From: an uncultured Parafilimonas sp.
GTDB taxonomy: Bacteria; Bacteroidota; Bacteroidia; Chitinophagales; Chitinophagaceae
Reading direction: 5' to 3'
Length of the DNA: 7,684 nt
Assembly: GCA_937892395.1 (NCBI GenBank)
Contig: CALAGJ010000160.1
Coordinates: 1 to 7,684, forward strand
The notes beneath the pieces are model-generated. The model was not told the DNA's origin, did not search any database, and saw only the letters and a program-made list of their open reading frames with translations. How positions within the stretch are numbered: position 1 is the first letter of the stretch; each line of letters opens with the position of its first letter. Positions 1-6,491 of the stretch are shown here, in pieces. The translations under genes were made by a program, and so were the position numbers.

Positions 1-35
1 TTTATAGTTTTATGCTCGTAACACAAAACTAAAAG

Positions 36-55
36 GGAGGTCCTTAAAAACCTCC
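36..55. terminator. Terminator-like hairpin at left edge
   Basis: GGAGGT (36-41) pairs perfectly with ACCTCC (50-55) around an 8-base loop. The right flank is ATTTGAATTATTTTT, and the left flank is A-rich (T-rich on the other strand: CTTTTAGTTTT). It could therefore end transcription from either side. It most likely closes a gene lying left of the window and insulates the lipoprotein gene. Only the pairing and flanks are seen; the function is inferred. Confidence 0.55.
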
Positions 56-122
56 ATTTGAATTATTTTTATCGGACATCAATGATTTGCTATAAAAATC
101 AATTCAAAAAATCGTACATTTT

Positions 123-153
123 TTTGGCCCAAATTATATTATTCCTATCATTG
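123..153 (+). promoter_or_regulatory. Bacteroidota-type promoter candidate for the lipoprotein gene
   Basis: TTTG (123-126) is followed after 19 bases by TATCATTG (146-153). This matches the Bacteroidota primary sigma factor pattern TTTG / TAnnTTTG with one mismatch in the -7 box and usual spacing. Transcription would begin near 158, leaving a leader of about 110 bases before the ATG at 270. It lies just downstream of the hairpin at 36-55, as expected for the first promoter of a new transcription unit. Confidence 0.45.
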
Positions 154-228
154 CCTTGAAAACATCCAAGTGTACATAGGATACCGTACCGGGTCATTCC
201 TGTAAAACCCAAAGCATTACAGCGCAAT

Positions 229-246
229 CCTTTAGCGTTATAAAGG
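229..246 (+). other. Leader hairpin upstream of the lipoprotein start
   Basis: CCTTTA (229-234) and TAAAGG (241-246) form a perfect 6-base stem with a 6-base loop in the predicted 5' leader, ending 23 bases before the ATG at 270. It may influence translation initiation or be incidental. I do not recognise a riboswitch in the roughly 110-base leader. Confidence 0.25.
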
Positions 247-269
247 CTAACAATAAAAAATTGAAATTT

Positions 270-365
270 ATGAACATTTCAAAAATGATGCTGTTAGCAG
301 GTATTGGATTACTCGCTTTTTCAGCATGTCAAAAAAATGAACTAGCTCCTGCGGGGGGGGGGTAA
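270..365 (+). pseudogene. Lipoprotein signal peptide, cut off from its body by a frameshift
   Basis: From the ATG at 270 this frame encodes 31 residues. They comprise a short basic start (MNISK), a hydrophobic stretch (MMLLAGIGLLAF) and a lipobox-like S-A-C with the lipid-attachment cysteine at residue 20, then QKNELAPAGGG and a stop at 363-365. This is a typical Bacteroidota lipoprotein leader and makes no sense on its own. The frame ends immediately after the G run at 353-362. Adding one G continues the reading as GGG-V-N-Q-T-T-N-S into the methionine at 383. I therefore read it as the true N-terminus of the following gene, separated by a homopolymer frameshift. Whether this is biological phase variation or a consensus error cannot be told from the sequence. 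Confidence 0.75.
353..362 (+). repeat. Poly-G tract of ten residues, possible slippage site
   Basis: Ten consecutive G residues lie in otherwise AT-rich DNA, 84 bases into the coding sequence and just after the lipobox cysteine. With ten Gs the signal peptide runs into TAA. With eleven (or eight) it joins the 391-residue downstream frame. This is the position and form of a contingency-locus homopolymer, and also of a common sequencing error. Confidence 0.9.
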
Positions 366-382
366 ATCAAACCACTAACTCC

Positions 383-1558
383 ATGCTCACCACGGTTGAA
401 CTTCAATGGAACGATGCATCTCAAAAATCAGCCAAAGCTGTAAGCAATTTGCTGCGCAACCGCAGTTTTAGAGATTATCTAAAGCAAGAAGTTTTGAAAG
501 CATTTGATGGAGATTATGATGCTCTTGTATCAAAAGTTGTAAAGGATTATCAAGGTGGTAACTACAATTGGAATGCTACACAAATGCAAATACTTGCCAA
601 CACTTCTTCAAGTTTTCCATTAATGCAAATAGCTGTACAAGTTAGCCCTGAGCAATGGAATACGAATGCCATTCCAAATATTGTTTGGATGGATGCAGAG
701 TGGGATGAAGCCAGAAAACCACAAATTAGCGGCTATGATAAAAATGGTAACACCATTATATTAGATGGAAGAGTAACCCCAAATGCACCTACTGTAATTA
801 TAAGCTTAAATGAACGTGGTTTTATAGCTTGCGATGATTTACAATACTATAGATCTAATAGCATATGTGAAGGCTGCCCTAAACCATGCCAATTAGGAGA
901 TGATGATTCTGGTGGAGGAGGTTCTGGTGGTGGTGGCACAGGGGGAGATTTATATCCAGATTTGGTCAAATGCACTTCAGTTGATCTTGGAACTGAGGGC
1001 GATTCAACAGAACCCATTCGTTGGTTAAGGCAAGAATATTTATATGAGTCAATTTTTGAAATGTATTTTGGAAATCTTAGTGCAGTAGAATCATGGGTAA
1101 ATGGTGCACCAGAAATAAAAGTTTGGACATTTAGCCAAACAGAAATTGACTCATCAATAAATGAAAGAAATTATAGAGCAGAATTTGAACCAAATAAAAG
1201 AAAGGACATTGATAAAAAGTGGTGGAATTGTGGTATTAATCAATTTCATTTATGGCAATATTTTAAAACAGGAACAGAAATGAAATATGCATTTTTGGAA
1301 CATGACGAAACATCAATTAAGGAAGACACGTATTACCAAGTTGCCAATTATGTTGCAAATATTCTAGATTCTAGTGCTTATTATTCAGGTGCCACAAGTG
1401 GTGTAGTTAAAGCAGCATTTGCAGTAGGGGGATTAGCTGTAAAACATATTAATGGCTCAAGTGAGTATATAGGTGAGATGCTAATAAGTGCAAGAAATGG
1501 TACAATAGATTTTGGGATACCAACTGGGCAATTCAGATTTATGTCTCAGCCATTCTAA
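383..1558 (+). CDS. Body of a cell-surface lipoprotein of unknown function, frame-shifted from its signal peptide
   Basis: The frame encodes 391 residues from the first in-frame methionine. The real start is probably at 270, which would give about 429 residues once the G run is corrected. Without that leader the protein would stay in the cytoplasm. Seen in order: an N-terminal helical part (SFRDYLKQEVLKAFDGDYDAL, about 28-48); a segment with PLMQIAVQVSPEQW and later NAPTVIISLNERG (about 79-146); a cysteine group C150, then C162-x-x-C165-x-x-x-C169; an acidic and glycine-serine linker (about 173-188); and a C-terminal half with aromatic-rich WVNGAPEIKVWTF and YFKTGTEMKYAFLEHDE stretches. The linker suggests two separate domains. 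The pattern 'pllqIaV...P.viisLNERG' is reminiscent of uncharacterised Bacteroidota lipoproteins, but I cannot name the family. The product is presumably anchored to the outer membrane. Two small outer-membrane protein genes follow on the same strand. Confidence 0.8.
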   Translation: MLTTVELQWNDASQKSAKAVSNLLRNRSFRDYLKQEVLKAFDGDYDALVSKVVKDYQGGNYNWNATQMQILANTSSSFPLMQIAVQVSPEQWNTNAIPNIVWMDAEWDEARKPQISGYDKNGNTIILDGRVTPNAPTVIISLNERGFIACDDLQYYRSNSICEGCPKPCQLGDDDSGGGGSGGGGTGGDLYPDLVKCTSVDLGTEGDSTEPIRWLRQEYLYESIFEMYFGNLSAVESWVNGAPEIKVWTFSQTEIDSSINERNYRAEFEPNKRKDIDKKWWNCGINQFHLWQYFKTGTEMKYAFLEHDETSIKEDTYYQVANYVANILDSSAYYSGATSGVVKAAFAVGGLAVKHINGSSEYIGEMLISARNGTIDFGIPTGQFRFMSQPF

Positions 1559-1565
1559 AAAAATT

Positions 1566-1584
1566 GGGCTGCTGTACACAGCCC
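1566..1584 (+). terminator. Hairpin between lipoprotein and barrel-protein genes
   Basis: GGGCTG (1566-1571) and CAGCCC (1579-1584) form a GC-rich 6-base stem with a 7-base loop, eight bases after the lipoprotein stop. An A-run precedes it and an AT-rich but not pure-T stretch follows (TATATAAATATTTTA). It may act as a weak terminator, letting part of the transcription through to the gene at 1599, or as an mRNA end stabiliser. Confidence 0.45.
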
Positions 1585-1598
1585 TATATAAATATTTT

Positions 1599-2201
1599 AT
1601 GAAATCATTTATTACTATAACCTTAATTTCATTTTTAATTTGTCAGGAACAATTATGGGCACAATCAAAGCATGATTTTCATCTTACCGTGGCAGGCGGA
1701 TTTGCAGCCGGCCCAGATGTTGGGGTTACGTTTTCACTTCCAACAGGTATATCCACTTCAATAGGGGTTGAGAGAGATATTGCTAAACATCTACGTATTA
1801 GCCTACAAACTGAATTTTTTGCTGTAACCGGATTTGAGCTGCTTGAAGTTGCCGAATCACGAAGAACATTTGATATACAAGCAATGACCCATTTACAAAC
1901 AAAGCCAAAAGAGGGTTTGTATTTAGATCTTGGCCTTGGTGTACAATACAAGTTTCATAGGTGGATTATTTCAACAACTGATAGGTATTCATTGGATTTT
2001 GTATATGACAACAGGCGTATTGTAGTACCCAAATCATCGATAGCACTTTTGAAAGAATCTGCATTTGGATATACGATAAGACCTGGTATATATAAGGCAA
2101 TCAACAAAACTATAGATGGCGGATTATATATCCAGTTTCAAAACGACATTTACAAATACACAGTTTATTCACTCAGGCTTAGCCTCCGAACAAAACTATA
2201 A
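1599..2201 (+). CDS. Small secreted protein, probable outer-membrane beta-barrel
   Basis: The protein has 200 residues. I chose the ATG at 1599 over the in-frame ATG at 1512 because it opens directly into a Sec signal peptide (MKSFITITLISFLICQEQLWAQ, cleavage probably after AQ). The earlier start would also overlap the lipoprotein gene and span the hairpin at 1566. The mature part alternates polar and hydrophobic residues with many glycines and aromatics (HDFHLTVAGGFAAGPDVGVTF, GLYLDLGLGVQY, GGLYIQFQNDIY, YSLRLSLRTKL). This fits an 8-stranded outer-membrane barrel of the kind common in Bacteroidota, although the C-terminus ends in Leu rather than Phe. It lies 40 bases after the lipoprotein gene and 11 bases before the next barrel gene, so co-transcription of the two barrels is likely. 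The specific function is unknown. Confidence 0.75.
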   Translation: MKSFITITLISFLICQEQLWAQSKHDFHLTVAGGFAAGPDVGVTFSLPTGISTSIGVERDIAKHLRISLQTEFFAVTGFELLEVAESRRTFDIQAMTHLQTKPKEGLYLDLGLGVQYKFHRWIISTTDRYSLDFVYDNRRIVVPKSSIALLKESAFGYTIRPGIYKAINKTIDGGLYIQFQNDIYKYTVYSLRLSLRTKL

Positions 2202-2212
2202 CTTTAATTACA

Positions 2213-2827
2213 ATGCACATTTTAATCAGAACATTTTACGTTTCAACTTGTGTTTTATTTTTCCTAAGCGCACAAGGACAATTTGCAAAACAAGTTTCTT
2301 TAGCAGCAGCTTATACTAATTTTTCTTCACCTGGTTTAAGTAGGAATAATCCACGAAAAGCATACCTTTTTGAATTAGAGTACCAGTTATCAAAACATAG
2401 CATTATGAGTATGAATTTCCAACATGGAAATTCATACTACTATAATACAAGTGGAGTTGATAATATCATAATAGATCCTTTTGATAATTCATTTACAAAT
2501 ACCAACTTGTATTACTCGGCAGCAGCTTTCATGTATAAATATAGTTTCCTACCTGAAAAATCAAGTTTTAGATTAAGTATAGGCGGAGGTGCGGCCTTTA
2601 CTATCGTAAGAGAAGATTATTTAGTTAAAGAAGAACCCTTTGTTTTTCCTTTAAAATATACATCATCCTTTAACACGCTTAGTTTTCCGCTTCGGGCTGA
2701 AGCAGCCTTTAAACTCACATCTTTTTTTCATATTGGAATTGTTGGAGGTGCTTATATAGACCCAGATTTTAAACCCGCTGTAATGGGGTATCACTTTGGG
2801 CCAACGGTGCGTTATGTAATAAAATGA
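2213..2827 (+). CDS. Second small outer-membrane beta-barrel-like protein
   Basis: The protein has 204 residues. The N-terminus MHILIRTFYVSTCVLFFLSAQGQ is a Sec signal peptide with probable cleavage near AQG/Q. The mature chain has repeated beta-hairpin-like stretches rich in glycine and aromatics (KAYLFELEYQLSKHSIMSMNF, SFRLSIGGGAAF, SFFHIGIVGGAYI) and ends with GYHFGPTVRYVIK. This suggests an outer-membrane barrel similar in size and layout to its upstream neighbour, though I see no clear sequence identity between the two. It starts 11 bases after the neighbour's stop, so the pair is probably one operon. A perfect 13-base inverted repeat sits inside the gene at 2408-2438. No specific ligand or role can be assigned. 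Confidence 0.75.
   Translation: MHILIRTFYVSTCVLFFLSAQGQFAKQVSLAAAYTNFSSPGLSRNNPRKAYLFELEYQLSKHSIMSMNFQHGNSYYYNTSGVDNIIIDPFDNSFTNTNLYYSAAAFMYKYSFLPEKSSFRLSIGGGAAFTIVREDYLVKEEPFVFPLKYTSSFNTLSFPLRAEAAFKLTSFFHIGIVGGAYIDPDFKPAVMGYHFGPTVRYVIK
2408..2438 (+). repeat. Long perfect inverted repeat inside the second barrel gene
   Basis: AGTATGAATTTCC (2408-2420) is the exact reverse complement of GGAAATTCATACT (2426-2438), separated by AACAT. The A and T at the loop ends can also pair, giving a 14-base stem with a 3-base loop. It is translated in frame as SMNFQHGNSY. It is the longest perfect hairpin I noticed in the window. Confidence 0.85.
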
Positions 2828-2987
2828 TTTCCCGAATTTATATAATTCACAAAAAATCATTCTAACCAATTATAAAAAAAAGTTGCAAGAAATTATATCA
2901 TTCATATATCAGAAACACACAATATGAAAGTCAATAGATTCAGTTTATTTCAAAAGCCTGTTAAAGAATAATATTAAAAGTCCATTC

Positions 2988-3019
2988 TTTAATCATACAT
3001 CCAAAAGATATTATGTTTG
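2988..3019 (+). promoter_or_regulatory. Promoter candidate for the Ig-like lipoprotein gene
   Basis: TATGTTTG (3012-3019) is a perfect match to the Bacteroidota -7 box TAnnTTTG. TTTA (2988-2991), a one-mismatch -33 box, lies 20 bases upstream. Transcription would start near 3024-3027, almost at the ATG at 3027, giving a leaderless or nearly leaderless mRNA. The 199-base gap (2828-3026) shows no other gene. It holds an AT-only imperfect hairpin at 2823-2861 overlapping the preceding stop. Confidence 0.45.
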
Positions 3020-3026
3020 CGGCAAG

Positions 3027-4445
3027 ATGCAGCAAATATTGAAGCTATTTTGCTTTTCTCTTTTTGGATACATGATATTATTTTTTTCAGGGTATGGCTG
3101 TGCAAACATTATACCCCCGGAAGGCGGTCCAAGAGATAGTTTACCACCCATATTGTTAAAAGCATTGCCGAAAGATTCAATGCTTTTATTTACAGGTCAA
3201 AAAATTGTGCTTACATTTAATGAATACATACAGTTAGATGCTGCCAAGCTCAGTAATATCATTGTATCTCCCTATCCTGAAAAGCAACCATCCTTCACCG
3301 GAAAGTTAGAAAATGTAACCATACGATTAAGGGATACACTACAACCCCACACAACCTACTCCATCAATTTTGGCGATGCTATTAAAGATGTAAATGAAGG
3401 CAACCCTTACAGAAATTTTACTTATGTGTTTAGTACTGATAGTATGCTTGCAACGGGTACCATACAAGGCAATGTACAACTGGCAGAAACTGGAAGTATT
3501 GACTCCACACTTATAGCCACATTGTATGCAAACCTCACAGACACTGCCATACAAAAACTAAAACCTCTGTACTATACTAGGCTCAATGGTAAAGGCGCAT
3601 TTGAATTTCAGTTTTTGCCTGACGGCATATACAACCTATTTATAGTGCCAAATGATTATTCAAAAAAATATGATGACAGTACCAAGCTATTTGCTTTTGC
3701 TGACTCGCCAATAGTAGTTAAAAATGGGAGCTCCACTCCTCAGAATCTATATGCTTTTGAAGCTGTAAAAAGAGAAGATCAAAGACAACCCACTGCGCCA
3801 CCAGTGGTGGATAACAGACGAAGGAATATTGATACTGTAAAAAAAATTTCATTTACCACAACCCTACAACAAAAAGAACAAAGTTTGCTTAAACCATTTC
3901 AGCTCACTTTTGATAAGAAGGTAACCAGCTGGGATAGTTCAAAAATTGTATTGTGCGATACGAATTTTCACCCGCTTACAGGCTATCAAATTGTGCAGGA
4001 TAGCACCGGAAAGATTTTTACTTTTAATAAAGCATGGAGGCCGGAGGAGTATTTTGCCTTAGTAATAGATCGCTATGCATTTGCAGACAGTGTAGGCACC
4101 CCACTGCGTAATACGGATACCCTTCGGTTTAAGATTAAAAGCGAAGCAGCCTACGGTAGTATAAGACTAAGGTTTAAGAATTTAGATACAACCAGACACC
4201 CTGTAATGCAGATTTTTGGTGGGACCGAATTATTGGAATCTGTGCCACTGAGCGGCTATGAATTTTATAGAAAACTGTTTGACCCCGGTGAGTATAGCTT
4301 GCGCATTCTTTATGATTCAAATAAAAATGGAATATGGGATCCCGGCAATTATCAACTCAAACTGCAACCTGAAATAACCGAAAAAATCAACGATAAAATT
4401 AATATCAAATCCAACTGGGATAATGAAGTGAATATTAATTTGTAA
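3027..4445 (+). CDS. SbsA-type Ig-like domain lipoprotein
   Basis: The protein has 472 residues. The signal peptide MQQILKLFCFSLFGYMILFFSGYG precedes the lipid-attachment Cys25, so the protein should be anchored in the membrane. After the cysteine comes ANIIPPEGGPRDSLPP (about 26-41), a signature of a widespread Bacteroidota family with an N-terminal Ig-like domain of the SbsA (Big_5) type. That domain spans about residues 40-137 (KIVLTFNEYIQLD ... TTYSINFGDAIKDVNEGNPYRNFTYVFST). A middle region (about 142-245) has FEFQFLPDGIYNLFIVPND, resembling carboxypeptidase-regulatory/SpaA-like beta folds. A second Ig-like stretch follows (about 285-370). The C-terminal part carries the acidic turn YDSNKNGIWDPG and ends in NWDNEVNINL, as family members usually do. 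It is probably a cell-surface structural or scaffold protein; the exact role is unknown. It converges with pdxA. Confidence 0.85.
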   Translation: MQQILKLFCFSLFGYMILFFSGYGCANIIPPEGGPRDSLPPILLKALPKDSMLLFTGQKIVLTFNEYIQLDAAKLSNIIVSPYPEKQPSFTGKLENVTIRLRDTLQPHTTYSINFGDAIKDVNEGNPYRNFTYVFSTDSMLATGTIQGNVQLAETGSIDSTLIATLYANLTDTAIQKLKPLYYTRLNGKGAFEFQFLPDGIYNLFIVPNDYSKKYDDSTKLFAFADSPIVVKNGSSTPQNLYAFEAVKREDQRQPTAPPVVDNRRRNIDTVKKISFTTTLQQKEQSLLKPFQLTFDKKVTSWDSSKIVLCDTNFHPLTGYQIVQDSTGKIFTFNKAWRPEEYFALVIDRYAFADSVGTPLRNTDTLRFKIKSEAAYGSIRLRFKNLDTTRHPVMQIFGGTELLESVPLSGYEFYRKLFDPGEYSLRILYDSNKNGIWDPGNYQLKLQPEITEKINDKINIKSNWDNEVNINL

Positions 4446-4485
4446 GCAGTGTACCTGTGCTACAAGTCATGTAATAAAGTATATC

Positions 4486-4528
4486 ATAGCAGAATATTTT
4501 GCTATAGATAGATGTTCCCAAGCTATCT
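4486..4528. terminator. Two adjacent hairpins between convergent genes
   Basis: ATAGCA (4486-4491) pairs with TGCTAT (4500-4505). Immediately after, AGATAG (4506-4511) pairs with CTATCT (4523-4528). They lie in the 102-base gap between the convergent Ig-like lipoprotein and pdxA genes, where a bidirectional terminator is expected. The stems are AT-rich and no strong T-run follows directly, so the assignment is tentative. Confidence 0.3.
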
Positions 4529-4547
4529 GGCCAGTCAAAACATTTCT

Positions 4548-5636
4548 TTATTCTTCAATAGCTTCATCCCTTGCATTAGCTACTATAGCTGTGCTCATTT
4601 TGCGGATAGGATTGCTGCGCTGCATATTGTATTCACTTCTTTGCTTAATGATATCGATACAAAAAAATAATGCAGCCAATGTGCTCTCTGCACTGGCTAT
4701 ACCTTTACCAGCTATATCAAAAGCGGTTCCATGATCTGGACTTGTGCGCACCACCGGTAGCCCTGCCGTAAAATTTACTGCTTCGCCTGCGGCTAATGAT
4801 TTTAAAGGTATAAGTCCTTGGTCATGATACAGAGCCAACACCACATCAAAGCTACTAAACTGTGCTCGGGCAAAAAATGCATCGGCACTATAGGGCCCAA
4901 ATACAAGCATACCTTTATCTCTGGCTTGCTGTAGTGCAGGTCTTATAATTTTTATTTCTTCATCACCTATTAGTCCTTCATCACCTGCATGCGGGTTCAA
5001 ACCCAAGACTGCGATACGTGGCTTGCTGATATCAAAATCCTGTTGCAAACTTTTATACAGCACTTGCAGTTTTTTTACAATGGCTTCCGTTGTTATATGG
5101 GCTACCACATCTTTCACAGGTACATGCTCAGTAAGTAGCGCAACTTTCAAATTTGGCGCAGCCAAAATCATTGCTATTTCACCAGCATTAAAGGCATGTT
5201 TCAAATATGGAGTATGCCCCGTAAAATTGAAACGCTCAGACTGAATATTTTTTTTATGAATGGGAGCCGTTACTAATCCATCTATATGCCCCTCTTTTAA
5301 AGCCTGCACTGCCCGCTCCAGTGATAATAATGCATACTTGCCGCCGATTTCATTGAGCTGTCCGGGTTGTATTTCTATATCTTCTTCCCAGCAGGAAAAG
5401 ATATTGGCTTGTTTAAAACTAAGACGGTTAAAGTCCTTTACCAGTTGAAAAGACAGATTATTTTCCGGTAAGGTTTTTCTATAAAAGTTGATGACTTTAT
5501 TGTTTGCAAAAATTACTGGGGTGCAAAAATCGTACACTCTATTATCACTTAGTACTTTTAAAATGGTTTCTATGCCAATACCATTGATATCTCCACAGGA
5601 AAAACCCACCACAGGTTTTCTATATTCGCTATGCAT
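4548..5636 (-). CDS. pdxA: 4-hydroxythreonine-4-phosphate dehydrogenase PdxA
   Basis: The protein has 362 residues. PdxA oxidises 4-phosphohydroxy-L-threonine with NAD+ to an unstable product that loses CO2 to give 3-amino-2-oxopropyl phosphate. PdxJ then condenses this with deoxyxylulose phosphate to form pyridoxine phosphate (DXP-dependent vitamin B6 pathway, cytoplasm). Motifs in order: GDINGIG (15-21), LVTAPIHKK (121-129), GHT with substrate-binding H141/T142, the metal-ligand region TEH171, LNPH216AGDEG, GPYSADAFF (247-255), YH271DQGLIPLK and RTSPDHGTAFDIAGKG (297-312). H171, H216 and H271 correspond to the three metal-binding histidines of E. coli PdxA with a constant offset. The chain is about 30 residues longer than the E. 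coli enzyme, including an insertion around 60-95. All key residues are present. It is divergent from rsmA, a frequent genomic neighbour. Confidence 0.96.
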   Translation of the reverse strand: MHSEYRKPVVGFSCGDINGIGIETILKVLSDNRVYDFCTPVIFANNKVINFYRKTLPENNLSFQLVKDFNRLSFKQANIFSCWEEDIEIQPGQLNEIGGKYALLSLERAVQALKEGHIDGLVTAPIHKKNIQSERFNFTGHTPYLKHAFNAGEIAMILAAPNLKVALLTEHVPVKDVVAHITTEAIVKKLQVLYKSLQQDFDISKPRIAVLGLNPHAGDEGLIGDEEIKIIRPALQQARDKGMLVFGPYSADAFFARAQFSSFDVVLALYHDQGLIPLKSLAAGEAVNFTAGLPVVRTSPDHGTAFDIAGKGIASAESTLAALFFCIDIIKQRSEYNMQRSNPIRKMSTAIVANARDEAIEE

Positions 5637-5708
5637 AATTTATTGAATGGCGGCCAAGATACGCATTGTAAATCTTTGTGTAGAAAAGGGTTTAAACTGT
5701 TTTTCTGC

Positions 5709-5716
5709 TATCATTG
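5709..5716 (+). promoter_or_regulatory. Possible -7 promoter element for rsmA
   Basis: TATCATTG matches the TAnnTTTG box with one mismatch and is identical to the -7 candidate at 146-153. It ends 10 bases before the rsmA ATG at 5727, implying a very short leader. No well-spaced TTTG box is present: the nearest, at 5675-5678, is 30 bases away. Support is therefore weak. Confidence 0.25.
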
Positions 5717-5726
5717 TACATTCTTT

Positions 5727-6491
5727 ATGATGCACAATACATATACACTCAAAAAATCGCTGGGTCAGCATTTTCTACAAGATGAAAATATCTGCCAGCA
5801 AATTGTAGCAGCAGTGCAGCAAGATCCTTTTACAGCACTGCTGGAAGTAGGCCCCGGTGGCGGCGCACTTACAAAATACTTGGCAAACATTCCCCATATT
5901 GATTTGAAATTAGTAGAGATAGACAGAGAAAAAATTACATGGCTACAGGATCATTATCCCCAATTAAAAAATAAAATAATTGAAGCAGATATTTTGCAAA
6001 CTGAAGCACCATTCCAAACCAACTTTGCTGTAGTGGGCAATTTTCCTTACAACATTTCTACACAAATTATTTTTAAAATGATAGAGTGGCGGGAGCAGGT
6101 GCCGAGTATAACGGGCATGTTTCAAAAGGAAGTGGCCCAGCGTCTTTGTGCCATGCCAGGGTCAAAGGTTTATGGGGTAACCAGCGTGCTTACGCAAGCT
6201 TTCTATAATACCACCTATCTTTTTGATGTGCCCGCAACCGCATTTCTACCGCCACCAAAAGTGGTGAGTGGAGTCATAAAATTAATCCGAAGAAAAGATA
6301 CCCCATTGATGCGAAGTGATAAACATTTTTTTCTTTTAGTAAAAACCGCTTTTAATCAGAGAAGAAAAATGCTGCGCAATGCAGTGAGGTCACTTTTTGC
6401 ACCCGATGTTTTAACGGATGATATATTTAATAAAAGAGCCGAAAACCTTTCTGTGGCTGATTTTGCAGCCCTTAGTTTTAGAATGATGTAG
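5727..6491 (+). CDS. rsmA: 16S rRNA (adenine1518/1519-N6)-dimethyltransferase RsmA (KsgA)
   Basis: The protein has 254 residues from the ATG at 5727 (5730 is equally possible). I rejected the in-frame ATG at 5631. It would overlap pdxA and add a cysteine-rich stretch unlike the family, whereas 5727 places the conserved KKSLGQHFLQD at residues 9-19 as usual. The enzyme dimethylates two adjacent adenines in helix 45 of 16S rRNA using S-adenosylmethionine, late in small-subunit assembly. Visible motifs are LEVGPGGGALT (39-49, SAM binding), VEID at 63-66 (acidic residue for the SAM ribose), ADIL (87-90), catalytic NFPYNIS (105-111, the family's N-L/F-P-Y), MFQKEVAQR (131-139), FLPPPKVVSG (173-182) and FNQRRKMLRN (209-218). 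The length is slightly short of E. coli KsgA (273) but complete at both ends. It is divergent from pdxA, with 90 bases between the start codons. Confidence 0.96.
   Translation: MMHNTYTLKKSLGQHFLQDENICQQIVAAVQQDPFTALLEVGPGGGALTKYLANIPHIDLKLVEIDREKITWLQDHYPQLKNKIIEADILQTEAPFQTNFAVVGNFPYNISTQIIFKMIEWREQVPSITGMFQKEVAQRLCAMPGSKVYGVTSVLTQAFYNTTYLFDVPATAFLPPPKVVSGVIKLIRRKDTPLMRSDKHFFLLVKTAFNQRRKMLRNAVRSLFAPDVLTDDIFNKRAENLSVADFAALSFRMM

Noticed and set aside
1512..1598. Extended start of the first barrel gene at 1512
   Set aside because: It overlaps the lipoprotein gene and places a signal peptide 29 residues inside the protein. The ATG at 1599 begins the signal peptide directly.
1679..1951. Minus-strand 90-codon open frame
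   Set aside because: It is antisense to the barrel gene, whose signal peptide and barrel pattern are convincing. The antisense product has low-complexity S/P/R composition and no recognisable motif.
2823..2861. AATGATTT/AAATCATT and GAATT/AATTC imperfect hairpin over the stop of the second barrel gene
   Set aside because: It is almost entirely AT with an internal loop and no T-run after it, too weak to call a terminator with confidence.
5023..5448. Two plus-strand open frames inside pdxA
   Set aside because: They are antisense to a gene with full conserved PdxA motifs and have no features of their own.
5654..5661. Minus-strand TATCTTGG as a pdxA -7 box
   Set aside because: It has a mismatch in the TTTG part and no matching -33 box at suitable spacing.
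5631..5726. Extended rsmA start at 5631
   Set aside because: It overlaps the pdxA start codon (ATGCAT at 5631-5636) and adds 32 non-family residues. The conserved KKSLGQHFL motif fits a start at 5727.
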